Assembly (NCBI RefSeq): GCF_900169785.1
Contig: NZ_FWER01000004.1
Coordinates: 181,020-245,019, forward strand
Direction of reading: 5' to 3'
From: Rhizobium sullae
GTDB taxonomy: Bacteria; Pseudomonadota; Alphaproteobacteria; Rhizobiales; Rhizobiaceae
DNA length: 64,000 bases
The notes beneath the pieces were generated by a model. The model was not told the DNA's origin and made no database searches. It saw nothing but the letters and a program-made list of their open reading frames with translations. This document shows positions 16,967 through 26,678 of the stretch, in pieces. The position numbers were made by a program, and so were the translations under genes. Within the stretch, counting starts at the first letter, position 1; each line of letters begins with the position of its first letter.

Positions 16967-19270
16967 TCAAGCGACCTTGCTGCGGCGGCGCTGGGCGGCG
17001 CGGCGGCTCAGTGCTTGCGAAAGGATGCCGATCTCTTTTGAGGGTACTGGCGCAGAGAAGACATAGCCCTGCACGAGATCCGCGCTGCGATGCTTGTTGA
17101 GCAACGCCAGTTGCTCGAGAGTTTCCACACCTTCGATGACAATCTTGAGCCCGAGTTCGCGAGCAAGGTTGACCGTGCCGCGCAATAGCTTCAGTCGGCG
17201 CGTATCTTCCGCGATATTGCGAACGAAGGAGCGGTCGATCTTCACAATATCAAGCGGCAATGTATCGAGATAGCTAAGGCTGGAGAAGCCCGTGCCGAAG
17301 TCGTCGATCGCTATGGTGATGCCGTGGGAGCGCAGTTCCGCGAGAATGGCGCGCACCGCCGCAGGCTCATCGATGAGACAGCTTTCCGTAATTTCGAGAT
17401 GCAGCCGCGACGCCTTGAGGCCGGATGTCGAAAGCGCCTCCGAAACGACGGCAAGGATATCGTTGTCACGCAGGTCGCGTGCCGAAAGATTGACCGATAT
17501 CGCGATGTGATCGGGCCAAGTCACGCATTCGATGCAGGCCTTGAAAAGTATGAACCGCGTGATGTCCGATATGATGCCCATCTCCTCGGCAAGACCGATG
17601 AAGACATCCGGCGGAATAGCGCCCTTTTCCGGGTGGACCCAGCGCGCCAGCGCCTCGGCGCATTCGATGCGCGTTCCATCGGCTTTGAACATCGGTTGAA
17701 AGGCGACGCTCAACGCGTCCGCAGCCACCGCCTCGCGCAAATCCGCCTTCAGCTTCTGCTGCTCGATATAGCGGCCATCCATTTCGTGTTCGAAGCCGGT
17801 GATGCCGCCACGCAACCGCGATTTGCTTTCAAAGAGCGCGAGGTCCGCTTTGATGCTCCATTCTTCCATTGCAAATGCATTGCTTTCGAGGACCGCATAG
17901 CCGGCGCTGAGCGACACGAGGAAGGTCACCTCGTCCACGTCGTAATTGCCCTGGATAGCGGTATGCACCCTGCGGATTTCGGCATCGAGCGCTTCGCTGC
18001 TCTTGGTATGCGGGAAGAAGATGACGAACTGGTCGCCCATGAGACGGCCGACGATGGCATTGCCTGCTTCAACCTTGACCCGCGCCGCGATCGCACAGAG
18101 CAGATGGTCACCCGTGATATGGCCGCGCATATCGTTAACGTGCTTGAACTCGTCGATGTCGAGAACCATGAAACCCAGCGGCCCGCGCCGTTTCGGGTGA
18201 CGGTCGAGGTATTCCTGGACGAGATGACCGAAATATTCGCGGTTCGGCAGGCCGGTCAGGGCATCGAAGCGGACCATATGCAGGATCTTCTGCTCCGCCT
18301 TCACGCGGCTCGACACGTCCTCGAAGATCAAAACGGCGCCGCCGTCCGCGCGGCGTTTCGCAGAAAATTCCAGCGACAGACTCTCGGGGAAATGGATCAG
18401 AGTGCGCGACAGGCCTTCCTCGGCAACCTGGGTCAGCTGCCGCAGGATCAGCTCCGGTTGCGAGGCGTCCATGAAGCTATAGCGCGCGCCGTAGCGCAGG
18501 ACGGCACCAAGATCGCGATCCTTCAATCGGTCCGGATCGCCGATCTTGAGAAGCTCGCAGGCCTTGCGGTTAATCACCTGGATACGGTTCGATGGATCGA
18601 CCATCACTAGGCCGTGCGGCATATTGTTGAGCGCGGTATCAAAACGATCGGCGATCAGCGATATCTGCCGGTGGGCTATGACATTCTCATAAAGGAACTC
18701 GCGCACGCCATTGGCCATCGCCCGCGTCGTCAGCCAGAAGGGAATGAGGAAGATCGAGAGGATGCCGCGATAGAAATCCAACGCCATCAGGCTGCAGACG
18801 ATCATCGGCAGGCAGCAGGAGAAAGTCTGCAGGTCAACCGCCAGCCGCGAGCCATAATTGCGGCCGACGACAGAAACCATGGTCGCCATGGTGACGGAGA
18901 TGCAGGCGAGCTCAGCGAAGGAATCGCGGACGACGAAGATGGCGTAGCCGCTGCCGATGCCGAGGATGGCGGTGGTGCAGGCTGCAGCGGCAACGAGTAT
19001 CCGCTCCCAGCGCTCGATGCCGGCGCGCGACAGTTTCGCCTTGTCCACACGATCGAACCGCCGGAAGATGACCATGCGGATGCAGAAGACCAGGAGAGCT
19101 GCAGCCGACAGCAGCACGTAGACGAGGGATTGCGTCTTGGCTGCAACCGCCAGGAAGGTCGCGACATGCACAATAACGCCGGCAAGGAGCGTCATGCGGT
19201 TCCCGGAAAGAGAACTCACAAACGACAGATACACGTCCGTAGGGACCCTGTTCGGGTTATGTGGCTTCAT
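16967..19270 (-). CDS. GGDEF/EAL protein with degenerate GGDEF motif
   Basis: 767 residues from ATG 19270 (AGGGAAAG upstream). A longer frame starts at 19453 but its extra 61 residues translate AT-rich, non-coding-looking DNA. The protein has about five membrane helices in the first 200 residues, a PAS domain (ADRFDTALNNMPHGLVMVDP), a GGDEF domain starting FDALTGLPNREYF, and a C-terminal EAL domain. The cyclase signature reads RLMGDQF instead of GGDEF, so diguanylate cyclase activity is probably lost. The EAL domain retains AEALARW, LEITESCLI, DDFGTGFSSLSYL and KIDRSF, so c-di-GMP phosphodiesterase activity is likely. The degenerate domain may bind GTP as an allosteric site, as in some relatives. 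Confidence 0.92.
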   Translation of the reverse strand: MKPHNPNRVPTDVYLSFVSSLSGNRMTLLAGVIVHVATFLAVAAKTQSLVYVLLSAAALLVFCIRMVIFRRFDRVDKAKLSRAGIERWERILVAAAACTTAILGIGSGYAIFVVRDSFAELACISVTMATMVSVVGRNYGSRLAVDLQTFSCCLPMIVCSLMALDFYRGILSIFLIPFWLTTRAMANGVREFLYENVIAHRQISLIADRFDTALNNMPHGLVMVDPSNRIQVINRKACELLKIGDPDRLKDRDLGAVLRYGARYSFMDASQPELILRQLTQVAEEGLSRTLIHFPESLSLEFSAKRRADGGAVLIFEDVSSRVKAEQKILHMVRFDALTGLPNREYFGHLVQEYLDRHPKRRGPLGFMVLDIDEFKHVNDMRGHITGDHLLCAIAARVKVEAGNAIVGRLMGDQFVIFFPHTKSSEALDAEIRRVHTAIQGNYDVDEVTFLVSLSAGYAVLESNAFAMEEWSIKADLALFESKSRLRGGITGFEHEMDGRYIEQQKLKADLREAVAADALSVAFQPMFKADGTRIECAEALARWVHPEKGAIPPDVFIGLAEEMGIISDITRFILFKACIECVTWPDHIAISVNLSARDLRDNDILAVVSEALSTSGLKASRLHLEITESCLIDEPAAVRAILAELRSHGITIAIDDFGTGFSSLSYLDTLPLDIVKIDRSFVRNIAEDTRRLKLLRGTVNLARELGLKIVIEGVETLEQLALLNKHRSADLVQGYVFSAPVPSKEIGILSQALSRRAAQRRRSKVA

Positions 19271-19590
19271 CCATACTTTCCCTGTGCGCCGGGATAATAC
19301 GGAGAACCCTTTAAAAATTGATTTCCTTGACTCTATGTATTTGGTTGTTTTTTCTAAAACCTTAGAGGGAATTTCAAAGTTTAAAACACTCTTCACAGCC
19401 TTATGGCGAGGTTCGTGGAAAAATAAACCACGCTTAGGTTGCTGATCGTACATGCTGCAGCCATGCCGCGGCAGCCAGTATCTACGACTAAAATCCTACA
19501 GGGCCGTTTATTCTTTCAATTTCGGAAACCGTAGTTTAAGCAAATTCAAAAAGGGAGAACTTGCCGCAAAGGCAGATAAGGGGAGAAGGC
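19271..19590. other. AT-rich intergenic region between divergent EAL gene and TRAP genes
   Basis: About 320 bp, clearly more AT-rich than the flanking genes around 19300-19560. It should contain both divergent promoters. I see no strong inverted repeat. The only open frame across part of it is the 61-codon extension of the EAL gene, which I do not accept as coding. Confidence 0.5.
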
Positions 19591-20130
19591 ATGCCGGCGT
19601 TCCTAAGCGTCAGCCGGCTGATCGATAGCGTCAGCCAGTTTATCGGAAAAACCGCGGATTACATGGTGCTTTTCTGCTGCCTCATCAGCGCGGGCAACGC
19701 AACCGTCCGCTATCTCTTCAATTACAGCTCGAACGGGTGGCTGGAGATTCAATGGTATCTCTTTGCTTACATCGTCGTGCTCGGAGCAGCTCATACGCTG
19801 CGCAACAACGAGCACGTGCGGGTGGATCTGATCTACGGATCGGTTTCCGACAAAGCCAGAATCTGGATCGATATCATCGGCCTGATCGTCTTCCTGATTC
19901 CGGCCTGCTTCTTCCTGGCTTACCTGTGCTGGCCCTATTTCGTGATCGCCTTCCAGCAAGGTGAGATATCCGCCAATGCAGGAGGGCTCATTCGCTGGCC
20001 GGTCAAGCTTATTCTTTTCGCAGGTTTCGCACTCCTGGTGCTGCAGGGTATTTCGGAACTCATCAAGAGGGTCGCCGCGTTGAGTGGCTACATCCAGCTC
20101 GAAACGAAATACGAAAAGCCCCTGCAATAA
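19591..20130 (+). CDS. dctQ: TRAP transporter small membrane subunit
   Basis: 179 residues from ATG 19591, preceded by AAGGGGAGAAGG. DctQ-type subunits have four helices and support the large permease in sodium- or proton-driven uptake of organic acids. The four hydrophobic stretches are visible (MVLFCCLISAGNATVRYLF, WYLFAYIVVLGAAHTL, IIGLIVFLIPACFFLAYLC, LILFAGFALLVLQGI), with the family segment TLRNNEHVRVDLIYG. It is followed after 21 bp by dctM. The matching binding protein gene is convergent downstream, not in this operon. Confidence 0.93.
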   Translation: MPAFLSVSRLIDSVSQFIGKTADYMVLFCCLISAGNATVRYLFNYSSNGWLEIQWYLFAYIVVLGAAHTLRNNEHVRVDLIYGSVSDKARIWIDIIGLIVFLIPACFFLAYLCWPYFVIAFQQGEISANAGGLIRWPVKLILFAGFALLVLQGISELIKRVAALSGYIQLETKYEKPLQ

Positions 20131-20151
20131 AGCTCTCCGGGAGGAACGGAC

Positions 20152-21711
20152 TTGTTTGACTTCGGTATCATTCCGCCGGCGATGTTTCTCGGCATGGTCA
20201 TCTTCATGCTCTACGGGTTTCCGGTCGCCTTTTCGCTCGCGGCCGTCGGCCTTTTCTTCGGCATCATCGGCATAGCAACCGGCCATTTCAGCGAGGCCTT
20301 TTTGCAGGCCCTACCCCTTCGCGTCTTCGGCATCGTTTCCAACGACCTGCTGCTTGCCATTCCCTTCTTCACCTTCATGGGCGCCATTCTGGAAAGGTGC
20401 GGCCTGGCGGAGGATCTCCTCGAAGGAACGGGTAAGCTTTTCGGCGCCGTTCCAGGCGGTCTGGCCTATGCCGTCATCCTCGTCGGCGCTGTTCTCGGCG
20501 CCATCACCGGCACGGTTGCGGCATCGGTCATCACCATGGGTGTGATCTCGCTGCCGATCATGCTGCGCTACGGCTACAATCCGCGGCTCGCGACCGGCGT
20601 CATTGCAGCATCGGGCACGATCACGCAGGTCATCCCGCCCTCGCTCGTGCTCGTCGTTCTTGCCGACCAGCTCGGCAGATCGGTCGGCGACATGTATCTC
20701 GGCGCCATCGGCCCTTCGGTCCTGCAGGTCGCGATCTTCCTGGGTTTCATCCTGTTCCTGTCCATCTTCCGACCAGGCTTGATGCCGCCGCTGCCGAAGG
20801 AGGTGCGCGGCGAGTTCAACTGGGGACTGCTAATGAAGGTGCTGGCCGGCATGGTGCCTTCCGTCGTCCTCATCTTCCTCGTGCTTGGCACGATCTTCAT
20901 GGGCCTTGCAACGCCAACGGAGGCCGGCGCCCTCGGCGGCGTGGGCGCCATGGTACTCGCAGCGCTCCATCGCCGCCTCACCTGGCCGCTAGTCCGCGAA
21001 GCCATGACATCGACAATGCATATCACCTCGATGGTGGTGATGATCCTGATCGGCTCAACCTGCTTCAGCCTCGTCTTTCAGGGCATGGATGGTTCGCGCT
21101 GGATCGAGCACATGCTGTCCGGCATCCCCGGCGGCCAGGTCGGCTTCCTGATCTTCGTCAACGTCTTCATCTTCGTCCTCGCCTTCTTCCTCGATTTCTT
21201 CGAAATCGCCTTCATCGTCATCCCAATGCTGGCACCCGTTGCTTCGGCGCTCGGTATCGACCTGATCTGGTTTGGCGTGCTCATCTGCGTAAACATGCAG
21301 ACCAGCTTCATGCATCCGCCCTTCGGCTTCGCGCTCTTCTATCTGCGCTCCATCGCAAGCCGCGACGTGAAGTCGCGGGATATCTACATGGGCGCAATCC
21401 CCTGGGTCGTCATGCAGCTCATCCTTGTTGCAGTCGTGATCTTCTGGCCGCAATCCGTGACCTACTGGCTGAACAAGGGTCCGGCCGTCGACCTCAATAC
21501 GATCAAGATCGAAATACCCGGCTTCGGCGGCAACCAGCTCTCGTTGCCGCCGGCACCTGGCGGCGGCGGTTCACCACAGATTCCGGGTCTCACCTTGCCG
21601 CCACTGAACGGCCTGCCCGGTCAGCAACCGGCTCCTGCGACGCCCGCGCCGGCCAATCCGGCACAGCCGGCACCGCCACCCGATCTCAGCCAGCCGCCGA
21701 AGATCAATTGA
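20152..21711 (+). CDS. dctM: TRAP transporter large permease with proline-rich C-terminal tail
   Basis: 519 residues from a TTG start with GGGAGGAA about 8 bases upstream. The DctM family has about 12 helices; conserved pieces seen include FGIVSNDLLLAIPFFTFMGAILER, GAVLGAITGTVAASVITMG and NPRLATGVIAASGTITQVIPPS. The family core ends near residue 435 (ILVAVVIFWPQSVTYW). The last 70 residues are unusual: a short amphipathic part, then a Pro/Ala-rich stretch (ATPAPANPAQPAPPPD). Proline-rich tails are known in some TRAP permeases but their role is unclear. A strong terminator follows. Confidence 0.93.
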   Translation: MFDFGIIPPAMFLGMVIFMLYGFPVAFSLAAVGLFFGIIGIATGHFSEAFLQALPLRVFGIVSNDLLLAIPFFTFMGAILERCGLAEDLLEGTGKLFGAVPGGLAYAVILVGAVLGAITGTVAASVITMGVISLPIMLRYGYNPRLATGVIAASGTITQVIPPSLVLVVLADQLGRSVGDMYLGAIGPSVLQVAIFLGFILFLSIFRPGLMPPLPKEVRGEFNWGLLMKVLAGMVPSVVLIFLVLGTIFMGLATPTEAGALGGVGAMVLAALHRRLTWPLVREAMTSTMHITSMVVMILIGSTCFSLVFQGMDGSRWIEHMLSGIPGGQVGFLIFVNVFIFVLAFFLDFFEIAFIVIPMLAPVASALGIDLIWFGVLICVNMQTSFMHPPFGFALFYLRSIASRDVKSRDIYMGAIPWVVMQLILVAVVIFWPQSVTYWLNKGPAVDLNTIKIEIPGFGGNQLSLPPAPGGGGSPQIPGLTLPPLNGLPGQQPAPATPAPANPAQPAPPPDLSQPPKIN

Positions 21712-21719
21712 ATGCAATG

Positions 21720-21755
21720 AAGAAGCCCCGAATTTCGATCCGGGGCTTCTTTTTG
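21720..21755 (+). terminator. Rho-independent terminator after dctM
   Basis: GAAGCCCCG and CGGGGCTTC form a 9-bp stem around an AATTTCGATC loop, followed by a run of T residues, just beyond the dctM stop. The convergent dctP gene ends about 40 bp further. Confidence 0.9.
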
Positions 21756-21792
21756 GCAGATGTGATGAACGCGCAGAAGGAATCCGAGCCGC

Positions 21793-22941
<1,149 letters not shown>

Positions 22942-23191
22942 CTACCCGGTGCAATGGAGGCGAGCTAAGCATGTGGCCGCCTGCGTTTCAAGCTTTAGTC
23001 GATGAGACTTTCGCATCACGGCAGCAATTGGGCAGACGCCGTGTTTCCATCAAGAATCAGCAGTTTAGCAGGCGCCTTCCGCCTGGATGGCTCCGATAGC
23101 CGCAATTTGGCCCGTCATTGCGCGGAGACGTTGACATTGACGCCGATCTCGGCTCTCACAATAGAAAAATCGAGAGCTTTCCGGACCGAAA

Positions 23192-23974
23192 ATGACCAAG
23201 CCGATCGTCGCCGTTCCTGCCGATATCCGCACCCTCGACGGTGCCAACTGGCATGCCGTCCAGCACCAGTATGTGCGTGCCGCGCTGAACGCAGCCGGCG
23301 TCATGGCCTTCATCATCCCCGCGTTCGAGGAAGGCTACGACACGGACGCAATCCTCGACCGGGTCGATGGCTTGCTCGTTTCTGGTTCCGCGAGCAACGT
23401 CCATCCCTCACTCTATGGCGTTGAATCCCGTGAGAGCGACGGGCCTTTCGATCCCGCGCGTGACGCAACGGCCATACCCCTCATCCGCCGTGCAATCGAT
23501 CGAGCCATCCCGCTGCTCGCGATCTGCCGCGGCATACAAGAGCTGAATGTCGCGCTCGGCGGTTCGCTTGCCAGCGAAATTCACGAGCAGGAAGGCATCT
23601 GGGACCACAGAAAGCCGGCCGATGTCGATCGTGACGGCATGTATGCGATCCGCCAGAGCGTTTTCGTCAAGGAAGGCTCCTGCATCGCCCGCATCATCGG
23701 CCCCGGCGAAATCCAGGTGAACTCGCTGCACCGTCAGGCAATTGCCAGGACGGCGCCTCGCCTGCAGGTGGAGGCGATCGCCGAAGATGGAACGATTGAG
23801 GCGGTTTCCGTCATCGACGCCAAAGCCTTCGCCGTCGGTGTGCAATGGCATCCGGAATACTGGGCTGAAACCGACAAACCCTCGAACCAGATCTTCGCCG
23901 CCTTCGGTGATGCGGCAAGGGAATATGCAGCCGGAAAGATGCAACCGGCTGCGGTCCACGAATCAACGCTTTGA
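23192..23974 (+). CDS. puuD: Gamma-glutamyl-GABA hydrolase family protein (PuuD-like)
   Basis: 260 residues. This is a class I glutamine amidotransferase-like hydrolase: the nucleophile elbow LLAICRGIQELNVALGG supplies the Cys, and the C-terminal GVQWHPEYW supplies the His and Glu. The N-terminus (PIVAVPADIRTLDG) and GLLVSGSASNVHPSLYG fit the PuuD subgroup, which cleaves gamma-glutamyl-gamma-aminobutyrate in putrescine breakdown. No other puu genes are nearby, so substrate is not certain. Its 3' end overlaps the convergent dehydrogenase gene by 12 bp. Confidence 0.85.
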   Translation: MTKPIVAVPADIRTLDGANWHAVQHQYVRAALNAAGVMAFIIPAFEEGYDTDAILDRVDGLLVSGSASNVHPSLYGVESRESDGPFDPARDATAIPLIRRAIDRAIPLLAICRGIQELNVALGGSLASEIHEQEGIWDHRKPADVDRDGMYAIRQSVFVKEGSCIARIIGPGEIQVNSLHRQAIARTAPRLQVEAIAEDGTIEAVSVIDAKAFAVGVQWHPEYWAETDKPSNQIFAAFGDAAREYAAGKMQPAAVHESTL

Positions 23975-24919
23975 AGGTGTCTCCGGCACCGGCGCCAGCG
24001 GCCTGCCCTTCTCAAACCATTCGATGAGATTGCTGGCAACCAGATCGGCCATCGCGTTGCGAGTCGGGATCGAGGCGGAAGCGACGTGCGGCAGCAGCAC
24101 GGCATTCGGCAAGCTGAATAGTTCGGCCGGAACCACCGGCTCGTCGTAGAAGACATCCAGGCCCGCAGCACCCAGCGCGCCGCTCTTCAGCGCCAAGACG
24201 AGTGCCGCTTCATCGACCGTCCAGCCGCGGCCGACATTGATCAGAACGCCGTCGGGGCCGAGCGCCGAAAGGATCTCCGCGTCGATGGTCTTGTGGGTAT
24301 GGGGGGTCTTCGGCACGATCGCAATCAGCGTATCGACGGCGTCGGCAAGGCTTTTCAGCGTCGCATGATAGTCGTAGGCGACGTCCGGATGCTTCGTGCG
24401 CGTATAATAGCTGATCTTCACCTTGAACGGTTCGAGGCGCCTGGCGATCTCCTGACCGATGCGGCCGAGGCCATAGAGACCGACATGCCGCCCCTTCAAG
24501 GAAAAGCGCGATAATGGGTAGGCAGAACCCGGCTTCCAGTGGCCCTCGCGCAGCCAGTTCTCCGCCCGCGGCAGCTCGCGGACGGCGTTGAGCAGCAGGC
24601 CGATTGCGGTGTCGGCGACCTCGTCGTTTAACACATCCGGCGTGTTGGTGACGACGATTCCCTTTTCAGCAGCATGCTTGACGTCCACGGCGTCATAGCC
24701 GACACCAAAGCTCGCGATCACCTCGAGACTCGGCAATTGATCCATCCACCTGCCGGGAAACGCGCCGCTGACGGCCGCGCCGCGAATGCGGCTTGCGGTG
24801 TCGGCGTCGATTTTCAGCGTCTCGTTGTTCTCAATCGCGACAATCTCGAAACGGTCCCTCAAGGTCGCTAGAACGCGCTCGTGTATCTTCCCTGGAACGA
24901 GAATGGCAATGCGGGACAT
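23963..24919 (-). CDS. D-2-hydroxyacid dehydrogenase (glyoxylate/hydroxypyruvate reductase type)
   Basis: 318 residues, typical for D-isomer-specific 2-hydroxyacid dehydrogenases. The NAD(P)-binding motif GLYGLGRIGQEIARRLEPF is clear, as are IASFGVGYDAVDVKHA with the substrate-binding loop, INVGRGWTVDE (catalytic Arg region), DVFYDEP (Glu) and LLPHVASAS (catalytic His). The enzyme likely reduces glyoxylate or hydroxypyruvate, or a related 2-oxo acid. A LacI-family gene lies 16 bp upstream in the same direction, which suggests a regulator-enzyme operon. Confidence 0.9.
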   Translation of the reverse strand: MSRIAILVPGKIHERVLATLRDRFEIVAIENNETLKIDADTASRIRGAAVSGAFPGRWMDQLPSLEVIASFGVGYDAVDVKHAAEKGIVVTNTPDVLNDEVADTAIGLLLNAVRELPRAENWLREGHWKPGSAYPLSRFSLKGRHVGLYGLGRIGQEIARRLEPFKVKISYYTRTKHPDVAYDYHATLKSLADAVDTLIAIVPKTPHTHKTIDAEILSALGPDGVLINVGRGWTVDEAALVLALKSGALGAAGLDVFYDEPVVPAELFSLPNAVLLPHVASASIPTRNAMADLVASNLIEWFEKGRPLAPVPETPSKR

Positions 24920-24935
24920 GGCTCTTCCTCTTGTC

Positions 24936-25958
24936 TTACTGGCGGGCTCTGTAGGGGCTCGTCGACTGGCGGATGCGCATCTCGGGTTTGATCAGGTGGA
25001 TGCCGTCCGGCTCGTGGCTGCCGGCCAAGCGATCGAGAAGCGCCCGGGCGGCAAGGCGGCCGACTTCGGCCTGCCCGTTCCAGACCGTCGTCAGCGCTGG
25101 CGTCGACAGCGAGGCTTCTTCGAGATCGTCATAGCCGGTAACCGAGATGTCCTTGCCCGGCACAAGACCGGCACGCGCAATGCCATTCATGAGCCCGATG
25201 GCGACGAGATCGTTCCAGCAGACGGCAGCCGTCGGCTTCTGCGGCAGCGACAGGAAATGCACAGCCGCCTCGAACCCACCCTGCATCGAGCGCGGACCGG
25301 GAATGCGCAGGTTCGGATCGACTTCGATTTCCGCCTTGCGCAGCGCATTAACATAGCCCTGATAGCGATCGCGGCCAGTCGAGGTTTGATCCGTTCCGCC
25401 GATCATGGCGATAGAGCGGTGGCCGAGCCCGATCAGGTGATTGGTGGCAAGCGAAATGCCGTAGCTGTCGTCACCACGATAGGTCGGCAGGTCCATCCCC
25501 TCCATCGAGCGTGCGACCAGAATCGCCGGCATACCGTTGGCTTCGGCAAGCTGCATGTCCTCCGGTGGCGTGCCGATCGCGGGCGACATGATGACGCCAT
25601 CGCCGCCGAGCTGCAGCAGCGTCTCGATGAAGGTGCGCTGCTTCTCGACCGAATCGTAATGATTGGACAGAATGAAGGTATGACGGCTGCGATCGAGCTC
25701 GCTTTCGATCGCCTTCAGGATTTCGCCGTAGAACGGGTTCATGATGTCGTGCACGACGACGCCGACGATGCCTGAGCGAGAGGTGCGCAGGCTCGCCGCA
25801 CGGCGGTTGTAAATATAGCCGAGCGCGCGTGCCTGTTCCTTGATCTTGTCTCGCGTACTGCCCGCAACGAGCGGGCTGTCGCGTAAGGCAAGCGATACGG
25901 TTGCCGTTGAAATACCGAGCGTTTCGGCAATCGTCGAAAGTTTGATCTTTTGTGCCAC
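24936..25958 (-). CDS. LacI-family transcriptional regulator
   Basis: 340 residues from a GTG start with GGGAGGAT upstream; this gives the usual short N-terminus before the helix-turn-helix. The DNA-binding domain is IKLSTIAETLGISTATVSLAL, followed by a hinge and a periplasmic-binding-protein-like core (GVVVHDIMNPFYGEILKAIE, GVIMSPAIGTPPEDM, TGYDDLEEASLSTPALTTVW). It probably controls itself and the downstream 2-hydroxyacid dehydrogenase in response to a small sugar or acid. A perfect inverted repeat lies about 70 bp upstream of the start and is a candidate operator. Confidence 0.92.
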   Translation of the reverse strand: MAQKIKLSTIAETLGISTATVSLALRDSPLVAGSTRDKIKEQARALGYIYNRRAASLRTSRSGIVGVVVHDIMNPFYGEILKAIESELDRSRHTFILSNHYDSVEKQRTFIETLLQLGGDGVIMSPAIGTPPEDMQLAEANGMPAILVARSMEGMDLPTYRGDDSYGISLATNHLIGLGHRSIAMIGGTDQTSTGRDRYQGYVNALRKAEIEVDPNLRIPGPRSMQGGFEAAVHFLSLPQKPTAAVCWNDLVAIGLMNGIARAGLVPGKDISVTGYDDLEEASLSTPALTTVWNGQAEVGRLAARALLDRLAGSHEPDGIHLIKPEMRIRQSTSPYRARQ

Positions 25959-26027
25959 GCATCCTCCCAAGGCAACGCGCAAGATATGGAGCACGTCGCG
26001 AAACCGGAAAAGAGCGCTCCTTAAAAT

Positions 26028-26047
26028 GTTTAATTAAAAGATTAAAC
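26028..26047. promoter_or_regulatory. Candidate operator upstream of LacI-family gene
   Basis: GTTTAAT-N6-ATTAAAC, a perfect 7-bp inverted repeat between the ends of the divergent regions of the LacI gene (start 25958) and the 3' end of the MarR gene. AT-rich and centred about 80 bp upstream of the LacI start. The regulator that uses it is not known. Confidence 0.5.
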
Positions 26048-26078
26048 GCATGGAGGCAAACCGAATTTTAATCGGCTG

Positions 26079-26591
26079 TCAAATTTCGTCGGGTTCTTCG
26101 AACGGCACGGCTTCGGCCTGCAGATTGTTGTCGATCGCCTTCAGCAAGCGCACGAGATTGCGGACTTCCTTCTCCGAAAAATCAAGCGTAGCCGTCCGGT
26201 CGCAGGCCGACGCCGCCATCTCAATTGCCTTCACGCTGCCGCGGCCGAGTTCGGTGAGATAGACCTTCGTCAGCCGCGCATCTTCAGCATCCGGTTTGCG
26301 TTCGAGGAAGCCTTGGGCTTCCATGCGGCCGATGGTGCGGGTCATGGTCGGCGCCTTGACGCCGAGTTTCTGCGCAAGCCCGCCTGCAGTCATGCCATCG
26401 GTTTCAGCAAGCAAAAGAATGACGCCGTCCTGGCCGGCGTAAAGCCCACTCTCAAGCAGATTACGCGAGAGCACCGTGCGCATGGACCGCGCAGCTTGCG
26501 TCAAAGCCGGCGAAAGATCGGCAAGCGTATATTCGGTCTGGTCCTTTTTCTTGGACTTGTTTTTCTTGCCGTCTTTGTGCTTCTTCCCCAT
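26079..26591 (-). CDS. MarR-family transcriptional regulator
   Basis: 170 residues from ATG 26591; the in-frame ATG six bases upstream is also possible. A lysine-rich N-terminal arm (MGKKHKDGKKNKSKKKD) precedes a standard MarR domain: LLESGLYAGQDGVILLLAE, then the winged helix DGMTAGGLAQKLGVKAPTMT and the wing RKPDAEDARLTKVYLTELG. MarR proteins are usually repressors released by small ligands. It is divergent from a creatininase-family gene, and two inverted repeats lie between them. The basic N-terminal extension is unusual and could add DNA contacts. Confidence 0.92.
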   Translation of the reverse strand: MGKKHKDGKKNKSKKKDQTEYTLADLSPALTQAARSMRTVLSRNLLESGLYAGQDGVILLLAETDGMTAGGLAQKLGVKAPTMTRTIGRMEAQGFLERKPDAEDARLTKVYLTELGRGSVKAIEMAASACDRTATLDFSEKEVRNLVRLLKAIDNNLQAEAVPFEEPDEI

Positions 26592-26618
26592 CGCCATCCC
26601 TTTGATCTTTAAGCCGTG

Positions 26619-26658
26619 ATAACGCTGCGTTATGACATTGCGCAGGTTCACGTCATAA
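26619..26658. promoter_or_regulatory. Two overlapping inverted repeats, candidate MarR operators
   Basis: ATAACG-CTG-CGTTAT (26619-26633) is a perfect 6-bp inverted repeat. TTATGAC (26631-26637) and GTCATAA (26652-26658) form a second pair with 14-base spacing, overlapping the first. Both lie in the 87-bp divergent space between the MarR and creatininase genes. Confidence 0.6.
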
Positions 26659-26678
26659 ACAAGGGGCATTGAAACCGG

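Noticed and set aside
17324..18610. Open frame of 428 codons opposite the GGDEF/EAL gene
   Set aside because: Antisense shadow of a gene with strong motifs; no ribosome-binding site or domain.
19271..19453. 61-codon N-terminal extension of the GGDEF/EAL protein
   Set aside because: It lies in AT-rich intergenic DNA, and a better ribosome-binding site precedes the ATG at 19270.
24786..25775. Open frame of 329 codons opposite the LacI gene
   Set aside because: Antisense shadow overlapping the LacI-family coding sequence and the dehydrogenase start.
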